Part shown: piece after piece, positions 1-5,785 of the stretch
Numbering within the stretch: position 1 is the first letter of the stretch
Layout: each line of letters begins with the position of its first letter
Assembly: GCA_051889215.1 (NCBI GenBank)
Contig: JBJFDC010000039.1
Coordinates: 1 to 7,329 of the forward strand
DNA length: 7,329 bases
DNA from: UMGS1470 sp051889215
GTDB lineage: Bacteria; Bacillota; Clostridia; Christensenellales; UBA1242
Direction of reading: 5' to 3'
Made by a program: the position numbers and the translations under genes
The notes under the pieces: model-generated
What the model was told of the DNA's origin: nothing
Databases searched by the model: none
The model's input: only the letters and a program-made list of their open reading frames with translations

Positions 1-91
1 AAATATAACAAACAATGTTGTCAACAAAGTCAGAATTTTCAATATTTAACAATTTTTTTAATATTTTTTTAAAAAAATTCAATATTTTCAT
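1..91 (-). CDS. sigE: Pro-SigmaE N-terminus (partial, cut by window edge)
   Basis: An open frame starts with ATG at 91-89 and runs off the left edge, giving 30 codons. SigmaE is the early mother-cell sporulation sigma factor, made as an inactive membrane-bound precursor whose N-terminal pro-sequence is removed by SpoIIGA. The visible peptide starts MKILNFFKKILKKLLNI, a basic amphipathic helix like known pro-sequences, and ends DNIVCYI. This matches the DEVYYIGG region of the Bacillus subtilis protein, where cleavage falls between the two tyrosines, so cleavage here is predicted between Cys28 and Tyr29. The gene lies directly downstream of spoIIGA and has an AGGAG ribosome site 6 nt before the ATG, overlapping the spoIIGA stop. 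The sigma-70 core domains lie outside the window, so the call rests on the pro-sequence and synteny. Confidence 0.75.
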   Translation of the reverse strand, partial: MKILNFFKKILKKLLNIENSDFVDNIVCYI

Positions 92-96
92 TGTTA

Positions 97-102
97 TCTC
101 CT
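97..102 (-). promoter_or_regulatory. sigE ribosome binding site overlapping spoIIGA stop
   Basis: On the minus strand, AGGAGA lies 5-6 nt upstream of the sigE ATG. The AG of AGGAGA is also the last two bases of the spoIIGA TAG stop (103-101). Ribosomes finishing spoIIGA therefore stop on the sigE initiation site, which suggests translational coupling of the protease and its substrate. Confidence 0.75.
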
Positions 103-958
103 AAAAACAATTTTGATTAAGCAAAATATCGCAGCCAAAACTTTTTTGAAATTTTGCAAAACTCAAACCCAAAACGCATTCTTTTAATCCACTTTTTTCC
201 TTGTTGTTTTTCATCTCAATTTTGTCAATGGGAGTGATTAGCATGGACATTTTTTGATTGTTTAGTGTTGAATATTCAATGTAGTGAGCGCCATCAATTT
301 TTATGTGATCCAATTTTTTCATAAGCAAGTTTTCAAGGGCAATATCTTTGTGCAATTTGCTAAAAGTGCTCAACCCAACAATCACAACGGGTTTCTTTGT
401 GACTGGGTCAACAAGAGTGTTCCCGCTGTCGAGATATGCCTTCCCCTCAATCTTCTTGTCGTTGAACTCAAGTTCCACCTCAAATGTGAACTGATTTCTG
501 TTTTTCTTTCTATAGAAAAACTTTATTGCTGACACAACTCCAACAGTCCATGCAAATATGACAATATATATTGCACTCATAAAAATTGGAGAATTGATTG
601 CAAAGCCATTTGTCAGAGAAACGCTGCCAAACAAAAGATATAGAACCGCAATTCCCACGCCACCAAACACGGCTGTTGTCGAAAGGAAAATAAAGTAGTC
701 CAACACGAACTTTTTGAATGTTGAGCATTTAAAAGCAATCAGCACCATGACGGCACCAATAAAAAATTTTATTCCAATAATCAAAAAATTTGCGCATTGC
801 AACAGCGGCATCAAAATGGCACATATTGCACCAAACAAACTCGATATCGCAAATCTTCCAACAGAAATTTTTTCGTGTTTGAGTTTGCTCGAAACAAAAA
901 GAATAATCATGTCAATCAAAAAATTATCCAGCAAGGCATATTCAATCACAATTTCCAT
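101..958 (-). CDS. spoIIGA: Sporulation sigma-E factor-processing peptidase SpoIIGA
   Basis: This 285-residue integral membrane aspartic protease cleaves the pro-sequence from pro-SigmaE in the mother cell after asymmetric division, when triggered by SpoIIR from the forespore. Residues 1 to about 150 hold roughly five hydrophobic segments (about 7-23, 34-50, 58-76, 84-110, 123-147). The C-terminal part is soluble and carries DSGN at 177-180 inside AYLDSGNTLVDP, the catalytic aspartate motif of the family. The protein is predicted to act as a dimer, as in pepsin-like retroviral proteases. The opening MEIVIEYALLDNFLIDMIIL matches the usual SpoIIGA N-terminus, which supports the start at 958 even though it has no Shine-Dalgarno sequence. 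Length is slightly below the usual 300 or so residues. It is separated from ftsZ by a terminator and a possible Spo0A-controlled promoter, and is coupled to sigE downstream. Confidence 0.95.
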   Translation of the reverse strand: MEIVIEYALLDNFLIDMIILFVSSKLKHEKISVGRFAISSLFGAICAILMPLLQCANFLIIGIKFFIGAVMVLIAFKCSTFKKFVLDYFIFLSTTAVFGGVGIAVLYLLFGSVSLTNGFAINSPIFMSAIYIVIFAWTVGVVSAIKFFYRKKNRNQFTFEVELEFNDKKIEGKAYLDSGNTLVDPVTKKPVVIVGLSTFSKLHKDIALENLLMKKLDHIKIDGAHYIEYSTLNNQKMSMLITPIDKIEMKNNKEKSGLKECVLGLSFAKFQKSFGCDILLNQNCF

Positions 959-964
959 ATTTAT

Positions 965-992
965 AGTATAAAATTATGAAATTAATAATCAA
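965..992 (-). promoter_or_regulatory. Putative spoIIGA-sigE promoter, very close to the start codon
   Basis: On the minus strand a -10-like TATACT (970-965) is preceded by a 16-nt spacer and a -35-like TTGATT (992-987). Transcription would start at about 957-959, on or beside the ATG at 958, giving a leaderless or nearly leaderless mRNA. An alternative -10, CATAAT (978-973), would give a leader of under 10 nt and lacks a recognisable -35, which would be compatible with an activator-dependent promoter. No GGAG-like sequence precedes the ATG in either case. In B. subtilis the spoIIG operon uses a SigmaA promoter activated by Spo0A~P, and the adjacent box array fits that. Confidence 0.5.
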
Positions 993-1019
993 AGGCGAAA
1001 AAAGTTGAAAAATGCCGAA
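993..1019 (+). promoter_or_regulatory. Three tandem Spo0A-box-like heptamers at 10-bp spacing
   Basis: Read on the plus strand, AGGCGAA (993-999), AGTTGAA (1003-1009) and TGCCGAA (1013-1019) lie in tandem, with starts exactly 10 bp apart and 3 bp between boxes. The Spo0A box consensus is TGNCGAA. The third copy matches it fully, and the first two miss one and two of the six defined bases. Tandem boxes on one helical face are how Spo0A~P binds spoIIG in B. subtilis. The array abuts the -35-like hexamer of the spoIIGA promoter. The calls are by eye, and poly-A between the boxes makes chance matches to GAA easier. Confidence 0.5.
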
Positions 1020-1020
1020 A

Positions 1021-1050
1021 AAAACAAAAAAACACCGCCTCAAAGCGGTG
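1021..1050 (-). terminator. Rho-independent terminator of ftsZ
   Basis: A 6-bp GC-rich stem, CACCGC / GCGGTG (1033-1038 with 1045-1050) around a 6-nt loop, is followed on the minus strand by TTTTTTTGTTTT. It starts 14 nt after the ftsZ stop. The plus strand also carries a T-run after the stem, but no plus-strand gene reads into it. It insulates the sporulation genes from division-gene transcription. Confidence 0.9.
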
Positions 1051-1063
1051 CTTTTTTATTTGA

Positions 1064-2278
1064 TTATTTTCTGAGTCTTCTCAAGAATGGTGGAATGTCT
1101 GAGTCGTCAATTTTTAGTCTTCCGGTTGGAGCACCATTTGTGGCGGTTGCCATTTCTGGTTTTCTATCTTCAAAAGCAGGTTCAGGTTGGACATTTGCGT
1201 TTCTGAGCCCGATTGTCGAGCCAAGATAATTGTCATATGGTTTTGCACCAAATCCGTTGAATGCGGCAATGTCGCTCTTAATTTTTTCAGCATCTGCCAA
1301 TTTTTCTTTTTTCTCCAAAATGTTCTCACTGCCTGGGAACCCTGTTGCAATGATTGTGATTTCAACCTCATCGTTCATCGCCTCATCAATTCCAGCGCCA
1401 AAAATTATGTTGCAATCTGGGTCAAGAACTTCTTTAACGAGGTCAGCCGCTTCATAAACTTCATCAAGCGCCATGTCGTTTCCACCTTTGATGTTGAGGA
1501 TAACACCTGTTGCACCCTCGATTGTCGTTTCAAGAAGTGGTGAAGAAACTGCTTGACGAACTGCTTCAAGAGTTTTGTTCTCTCCTTTTGCATGTCCAAT
1601 TCCCATATGAGCAAGTCCCCTGTTTTTCATGACTGAACGAACGTCAGCAAAGTCAAGATTTATCATGTTTGGTTGAACAATAAGATCGGAAATTCCTTGA
1701 ATACCTTGGCGAAGAACATCGTCGGCATATCTGAACGCTTCAACAATTGGTGTTCCTTTTGGAACAAGTTTGAGAAGTTTGTCATTTGGAATGATGACCA
1801 ATGTATCGACATATTTGCGAAGATTTTCAATTCCGCGGTCAGCATTTTCCATTCTGCGTTTGCCCTCAAACCCAAAAGGTTTTGTGACGACGGCAATGGT
1901 CAAAATTCCCATTTCTTTTGCAAGTTGAGCAACGACTGGAGCAGCTCCAGTTCCTGTTCCGCCACCCATTCCAGCAGTGATGAAAACGAGATCGCAATCT
2001 TTGAGAAGTTCAGAGATGCTTGCCTTGCTTTCTTCTGCGGCTTTTTGTCCGATATCTGGGTCAGCACCAGCTCCAAGGCCACGAGTGAGTTTTTCGCCAA
2101 TTTGAAGACGAAGTTCCGCTTTGCTCATGAGAAGTGCTTGTTTGTCAGTGTTTATTGCAACAAATTGCGCACTTGTGATGTTTGCATTAATCATTCTGTT
2201 GACGGCATTGTTTCCGCCACCTCCAACTCCGATGACTTTGATGCTTGCAACTGGACTAATATTATTGTTTGAATACAT
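1064..2278 (-). CDS. ftsZ: Cell division protein FtsZ
   Basis: FtsZ is the tubulin-like GTPase that polymerises into the Z-ring at midcell (and at polar septa during sporulation) and recruits the divisome. The 404-residue protein has the glycine-rich nucleotide-binding loop GVGGGGNNAVNRM (17-29), the tubulin signature GGGTGTG (105-111) and the T7 synergy loop NLDFADV (207-213), whose acidic residues complete GTP hydrolysis in the neighbouring subunit. A variable, charged linker (about 322-390) follows. The end is the conserved C-terminal peptide DIPPFLRRLRK, which binds FtsA and other partners. Length is normal. AGGAGA (2289-2284) precedes the ATG. It lies 65 bp after ftsA with no terminator between them and is expected to be co-transcribed with ftsA from the promoter at 3584-3612. 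Confidence 0.98.
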   Translation of the reverse strand: MYSNNNISPVASIKVIGVGGGGNNAVNRMINANITSAQFVAINTDKQALLMSKAELRLQIGEKLTRGLGAGADPDIGQKAAEESKASISELLKDCDLVFITAGMGGGTGTGAAPVVAQLAKEMGILTIAVVTKPFGFEGKRRMENADRGIENLRKYVDTLVIIPNDKLLKLVPKGTPIVEAFRYADDVLRQGIQGISDLIVQPNMINLDFADVRSVMKNRGLAHMGIGHAKGENKTLEAVRQAVSSPLLETTIEGATGVILNIKGGNDMALDEVYEAADLVKEVLDPDCNIIFGAGIDEAMNDEVEITIIATGFPGSENILEKKEKLADAEKIKSDIAAFNGFGAKPYDNYLGSTIGLRNANVQPEPAFEDRKPEMATATNGAPTGRLKIDDSDIPPFLRRLRK

Positions 2279-2343
2279 ATTTTTCTCCTAAAAATTAATA
2301 TTTTTTTGCTTTTACGCAATTTGTTGATTACTTTTTTATCTTA

Positions 2344-3525
2344 CTATCTTTTGAATAGATTTGCAAGAAAAGATTTTAGTTTTTGTAAAAAACTTGTCGA
2401 CTCGTCTTCAAGTTTTTCAAGTGCCATATCCAAAAGTCCCAAAGTTGACGAAAGATATGCTTTGCTCATCTGTGAATCTTTTGGAATGAGAAGTTTGACA
2501 TTTCTGCCAATCGATTTTGATAGTTGATCTTTTGCTCCACGAATGTATGAAATTCCTCCGCCCGTCAAATATACATCAATATATTCAGGGTGCTCTTCTT
2601 TGCAAAGGTTGAGGCACTTGTTTATTGCAGAGGCAATCATGTCAATTCGAGCACAAACAATCGAGTTTGTCATTTGCATTGAAACTGGAACCATCTTGTT
2701 TTGAATTTGCACCTCATAAACATCGCTTTGAGCAGGACTGATGCTGAGCACAACTTTGCTCTTGAGCTGCTCGGCACTTGCAAAAGGAATGTGAAGGCAT
2801 TGTTGCAAGTCCGCTGAAATGTGACCACCGCCAAGAGAGAATGAATTTAGCATGATGAGTCCTTTGCCACGAACAAGACTAACAGATGTCGAGATATATC
2901 CACAGTCAATGATAATTGCGTATTTCTCTCTTTGGTTTTCATGAAGAAGATATAGCCCTTCTGCAAGCGGAGTTGAAAGATATTCACAATTTTGGATTCC
3001 TTGCTCGGACAGTATTGAATTGATTATTTCAATAAAAGTGTTGTCTGCCCAAATGTAAGAAATGCTTGCTGAAAGTCTTGATGATTTCTCTCCCAAAGGA
3101 TTAATCACGCGTCTGTTGTCTGAAAGAACAAAATAGATTCCAGAGCAACTAATCAGCGTGTGTGTCGATTCAAACTCGTGTCCATCTGCCTTCAAAAAGA
3201 GGTCATTAATGTTTTCTTGTGAAATTTTGATTTTCTTTGGATAGTTTTGACTGACAAGTTTCACTTCACTCAAAGAAAACTCACCCGGAACACCAACGAA
3301 CAAATCATGTATTTCCATGCCCGAATTTGTTTCAGCATTTATTTTTGCAATATTAATTGCGCTTGCAAGTTCATTTGTATCCAAAAACTCCCCATCAACA
3401 TAGCCGCTATACTCACTTTCGCCCTTGCCCAAAATGTTGAACGTGCCATTTATGCCACGTTTTCCAACAACAATTCTCACGCTTGACGAGCCAATATCCA
3501 GCACTGCCACCATGTCTTGGGACAT
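2344..3525 (-). CDS. ftsA: Cell division protein FtsA
   Basis: FtsA is the actin-like protein that tethers FtsZ filaments to the membrane and recruits later divisome proteins. The 393-residue sequence has the phosphate-1 motif VLDIGSSSVRIVVG (8-21) and an adenosine-site motif YLTGGGISYIRG (319-330). It ends in a basic amphipathic helix, FLQKLKSFLANLFKR (379-393), the membrane-targeting sequence. GGGHISADL (232-240) matches the conserved region after phosphate-2. The phosphate-2 loop itself is unusual: residues 205-215 read IIDCGYISTSV where most FtsA have DxGGGTTD-like sequence, so nucleotide binding may be altered. AGGAGG (3535-3530) lies 4 nt before the ATG. The gene has its own consensus promoter upstream and precedes ftsZ. 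Confidence 0.93.
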   Translation of the reverse strand: MSQDMVAVLDIGSSSVRIVVGKRGINGTFNILGKGESEYSGYVDGEFLDTNELASAINIAKINAETNSGMEIHDLFVGVPGEFSLSEVKLVSQNYPKKIKISQENINDLFLKADGHEFESTHTLISCSGIYFVLSDNRRVINPLGEKSSRLSASISYIWADNTFIEIINSILSEQGIQNCEYLSTPLAEGLYLLHENQREKYAIIIDCGYISTSVSLVRGKGLIMLNSFSLGGGHISADLQQCLHIPFASAEQLKSKVVLSISPAQSDVYEVQIQNKMVPVSMQMTNSIVCARIDMIASAINKCLNLCKEEHPEYIDVYLTGGGISYIRGAKDQLSKSIGRNVKLLIPKDSQMSKAYLSSTLGLLDMALEKLEDESTSFLQKLKSFLANLFKR

Positions 3526-3543
3526 ATTTCCTCCTTTGCAAAC

Positions 3544-3576
3544 AAAATTTGAATAAATGAATAATTATCAAATTTT
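3544..3576 (-). repeat. Inverted repeat in the predicted ftsA 5' leader
   Basis: AAAATTTGA (3544-3552) and TCAAATTTT (3568-3576) are exact 9-bp inverted repeats around a 15-nt loop. The predicted transcription start of the ftsA promoter is at about 3577, so the mRNA would begin with this AU-rich hairpin and leave the AGGAGG site (3535-3530) free. It could protect the 5' end or be an operator. The sequence is very AT-rich, so chance is possible. Confidence 0.4.
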
Positions 3577-3583
3577 TTCTATA

Positions 3584-3612
3584 ATTATAAACAACAAAAA
3601 AAAACATGTCAA
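3584..3612 (-). promoter_or_regulatory. Perfect-consensus SigmaA promoter for ftsA-ftsZ
   Basis: On the minus strand TTGACA (3612-3607), a 17-nt spacer and TATAAT (3589-3584) match the housekeeping consensus in all 12 positions with optimal spacing. The predicted start at about 3577 gives a 5' leader of about 52 nt before ftsA. The -35 lies inside the 3' arm of the hairpin that follows ftsQ. This promoter allows ftsAZ to be expressed independently of murA-ftsQ. Confidence 0.88.
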
Positions 3613-3641
3613 TAGATTTTTGTCCTTTGTCATGTTTTTTT
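3598..3641 (-). terminator. AT-rich hairpin after ftsQ, possible weak terminator
   Basis: AAAAAAACATG (3598-3608) pairs with CATGTTTTTTT (3631-3641), and after one T-T mismatch CAA pairs with TTG (3610-3612 with 3627-3629). The loop is 14 nt. The hairpin begins 15 nt after the ftsQ stop, and on the minus strand the 3' arm runs into a T-run. The stem is short in G:C pairs, so any termination is likely to be partial. Its 3' arm holds the -35 element of the ftsA promoter. Confidence 0.45.
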
Positions 3642-3656
3642 GATATAAGTTTTTGT

Positions 3657-4478
3657 TTATGTCAAATTTTTTAACTTTGCAAAAATCTCTCCGCTTGAGT
3701 TCTCGTAAATGAGCAACTCATACTCCGTTCTGTCAAAGTCTTCAATCGTGTAGTCACAAGCAAAAAGTTTGTTGAACTTGCTTTCAAGTCGGTGCTCATA
3801 ATCAAAAATTTGATAAACAAAATCGCCATGAGATTTCAAAATCAAAGTCGTTTCATCTTCAAAAGTTGCCGGATTTATTCGATTTTCAAAACTTATAGTT
3901 TTGAAATATGCCATGCTTTCAAGTTTTGTTCTGTTGTTTTTGAATAATGCAACATTGATATTCTTGAAATTTTGTGCATCAAACCCATCAAACTCAAGAA
4001 TGTCTGCGGCATGGATTTCTCCGTCATTTTTTGGCTCAAGCCCCTCAACAAAAATTGCATTGCTTTTGCTCGAAACAAAACTTTGTTTCACCTCAAGAAC
4101 TTTTAGGTCCTCGTCTGTCACAAAGAATTCACCATCTCGTTCAAAAGCAAAAAGTTGTTGCCGAAGAGCAATATGAACAATTGCAGATGAAGGAAATCTC
4201 GTCTCGATATTTATAACTTTGAGATTTGGAAAATGTCTTTCAATCGAAGTTGTCGTTTTTTGCTTATCCATCAAAAACACAGATTTTTTGAAATCGATGT
4301 CGCATTGAGCATATATTTGCTCCCGGAGCGACGCCACATCATATATCTCATTTGTTGTTTCAAATTCAACATCAACGCTTTTCAAAGAAAAGGCAGTAAA
4401 AAACAATATGATGCCAAGAATGATGAGAGCACCAAGAATTGAGCCCAGAATGATAAAAATCTTTTTTTTCTTTGTCAA
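3657..4478 (-). CDS. ftsQ: Cell division protein FtsQ/DivIB
   Basis: FtsQ/DivIB is a bitopic divisome protein that with FtsL/DivIC and FtsB regulates septal peptidoglycan synthesis outside the membrane. The 273 residues comprise a short lysine-rich cytoplasmic tail (MTKKKK), one membrane span (about 7-30) and a POTRA-like domain (about 32-112). The POTRA region includes the typical FPNLKVINIETRFPSSAIVHI stretch (83-103), where other family members have a P-x-V-x-I-x-R-x-x-P-x-x-V-x-V pattern. A beta-rich C-terminal domain follows. The start is TTG (4478-4476), preceded by AAGGA with a 7-nt spacer; no better start exists. It overlaps the murA stop by 4 nt (TTGA), indicating translational coupling. 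A run of eight A's lies in codons 3-6. Confidence 0.88.
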   Translation of the reverse strand: MTKKKKIFIILGSILGALIILGIILFFTAFSLKSVDVEFETTNEIYDVASLREQIYAQCDIDFKKSVFLMDKQKTTTSIERHFPNLKVINIETRFPSSAIVHIALRQQLFAFERDGEFFVTDEDLKVLEVKQSFVSSKSNAIFVEGLEPKNDGEIHAADILEFDGFDAQNFKNINVALFKNNRTKLESMAYFKTISFENRINPATFEDETTLILKSHGDFVYQIFDYEHRLESKFNKLFACDYTIEDFDRTEYELLIYENSSGEIFAKLKNLT

Positions 4479-5734
4479 TCTTTTATCCTTTTTATTTTTG
4501 CGCCAAGAAGCCCAAGGTCATCTTCAATTTTGAAATATCCGCGGTCAATGAGATTTGCATTGTCAATCGTTGTGTAGCCATCAGCTTTGAGTCCTGCAAG
4601 AACAAGCGCCGCCCCTCCTCGCAAATCGCAAGTCGTCACACTCGCACCCGACAAATTTTCAACGCCCTCAACAACAGCAATGTTGTCTTTCACGGTGATT
4701 TTTGCGCCCATTTTTATGAGTTCTGGAACGTGCTTAAACCTGTTTTCAAAAAGGTTTTCAACAATTATGCTCGTGCCTTTTGCAGTTGTTAATGCGGCAA
4801 GCATTTGGGCTTGCATATCTGTCGGAAACCCAGGAAATGGCGCCGTCTCAATCTTTTGAACAGCAGAAAGTTTTCCATTTGAAGACAGATATAGTTTATC
4901 ACTTTCATAGTGGATTTTGCAATTAGAATTTTGTATTTTGCTCAAAACTGGACTCACTGTTTCGCGTTTGACGTTGTCAAGTGCAATTTCTCCACCACAA
5001 CTCGCCGCCATAAGCGCATATGTGCCTGCGATGATTCTGTCTGGAATTGGCGTGTATTCAATCTCGTTTTTGAGTTTTTGGACACCAACAATCTCGATGT
5101 GGTCAGTCCCCGCGCCTCGCACTTTTGCACCCAACAAATTCAAAAAGTTTTGAAGATCGACAATCTCCGGTTCTTTTGCGCAGTTATAGATGTGCGTCTC
5201 GCCTCTTGCCAAAACACTCGCCATCATAATGTTTTCGGTCGCCCCAACAGACGGAAAATCAAGATGAATATCCGCACCCACAAGATCACCCGCCTCACAA
5301 AACAAAAATCCATGACTGTCGCGAACTTTGACACTCAAACTTTTTAATCCGCGAAGATGTATATCAATGGGGCGCGCCCCAATTTCGCAACCACCGGGAT
5401 ATGCAACTTTTGCCTTGCGGAACCTTCCAATAATCGCCCCCAAAGAAAAAATCGACGAACGCACAGTGCTCGCCTTTTGAGGAGAAATCTCATATGAATT
5501 GAGATTTGAATTATCAATTTGAATATCGCCGCCGTCAAATGTTATCACACTTCCCAAATCTTCAAGGACGGCACACATATTAAATATGTCAACAAATCTG
5601 GGATTTTTATGCAATACCACTTTGCCTTCACACAAGATTGTTGCCGCAAGAATGGGAAGAAAAGCATTTTTGGACGAAGGAACAACAATGCTCCCAAAGA
5701 GTTTTTCGCCGCCATAAATTTGAAGTTTATCCAT
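4475..5734 (-). CDS. murA: UDP-N-acetylglucosamine 1-carboxyvinyltransferase MurA
   Basis: MurA transfers enolpyruvate from phosphoenolpyruvate to the 3'-OH of UDP-GlcNAc, the first committed step of peptidoglycan synthesis, in the cytosol. Length (419 residues) is normal. Visible motifs are SSKNAFLPILAA with Lys22 and Asn23; PGGCEIGARPIDIHL with the catalytic Cys116 (so the form sensitive to fosfomycin, not the Cys-to-Asp resistant type) and Arg121; FPTDMQAQ (303-310) with the active-site Asp306; and IDRGYFKIEDDL (396-407) with Arg398. Most relatives read HIDRGY, whereas here the histidine is Leu. The ATG at 5734 has GGAGGA only 3 nt upstream, a short spacing. Its stop overlaps the ftsQ start. 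The upstream gene ends 51 nt before and probably belongs to the same transcript. Confidence 0.97.
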   Translation of the reverse strand: MDKLQIYGGEKLFGSIVVPSSKNAFLPILAATILCEGKVVLHKNPRFVDIFNMCAVLEDLGSVITFDGGDIQIDNSNLNSYEISPQKASTVRSSIFSLGAIIGRFRKAKVAYPGGCEIGARPIDIHLRGLKSLSVKVRDSHGFLFCEAGDLVGADIHLDFPSVGATENIMMASVLARGETHIYNCAKEPEIVDLQNFLNLLGAKVRGAGTDHIEIVGVQKLKNEIEYTPIPDRIIAGTYALMAASCGGEIALDNVKRETVSPVLSKIQNSNCKIHYESDKLYLSSNGKLSAVQKIETAPFPGFPTDMQAQMLAALTTAKGTSIIVENLFENRFKHVPELIKMGAKITVKDNIAVVEGVENLSGASVTTCDLRGGAALVLAGLKADGYTTIDNANLIDRGYFKIEDDLGLLGAKIKRIKD

Positions 5735-5771
5735 TATTCCTCCAAATTCATTTTATGAAAAACTCCTCCCC
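5734..5771 (-). promoter_or_regulatory. Possible five-codon leader ORF and tandem ribosome sites before murA
   Basis: Upstream of murA on the minus strand lie two purine-rich ribosome-site candidates, GGGGAGGAG (5771-5763) and GGAGGA (5743-5738). Between them an ATG (5751-5749) opens a tiny frame, MNLEE, whose TAA stop (5736-5734) shares its last A with the murA ATG. The murA ribosome site lies inside this frame. It could be a termination-reinitiation leader, or chance in a purine-rich leader. The first ribosome site is about 13 nt from the small ATG, longer than optimal. Confidence 0.25.
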
Positions 5772-5785
5772 TTGTGTTCTTGAAA

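Noticed and set aside
1..100. AT-rich left end considered as non-coding or as a terminator (T and A runs around 54-77)
   Set aside because: The runs fall in codons of an open minus-strand frame with a good ribosome site that matches a pro-sigE N-terminus. There is no GC-rich stem.
677..683. Exact TGTCGAA (perfect Spo0A box) on the plus strand
   Set aside because: It lies alone in the middle of the spoIIGA coding region, with no second box in phase and no promoter beside it. A 7-mer match by chance is expected in several kilobases.
1673..2272. Long plus-strand open frame of 199 codons opposite ftsZ
   Set aside because: It is a shadow of the well-conserved ftsZ coding sequence. It has low-complexity Ser/Cys/Phe-rich translation, no ribosome site and no family resemblance.
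2306..2319. Small hairpin TTGC / GCAA between ftsA and ftsZ
   Set aside because: The stem is only 4 bp and the minus strand continues into an A-run, not a T-run, so it is not a terminator. ftsA and ftsZ are best seen as co-transcribed.
4910..5347. Plus-strand open frame of 145 codons opposite murA
   Set aside because: It lies entirely inside murA, which has all catalytic motifs. Its translation is rich in Cys, His and Arg as expected from antisense reading, and no start signal is visible.
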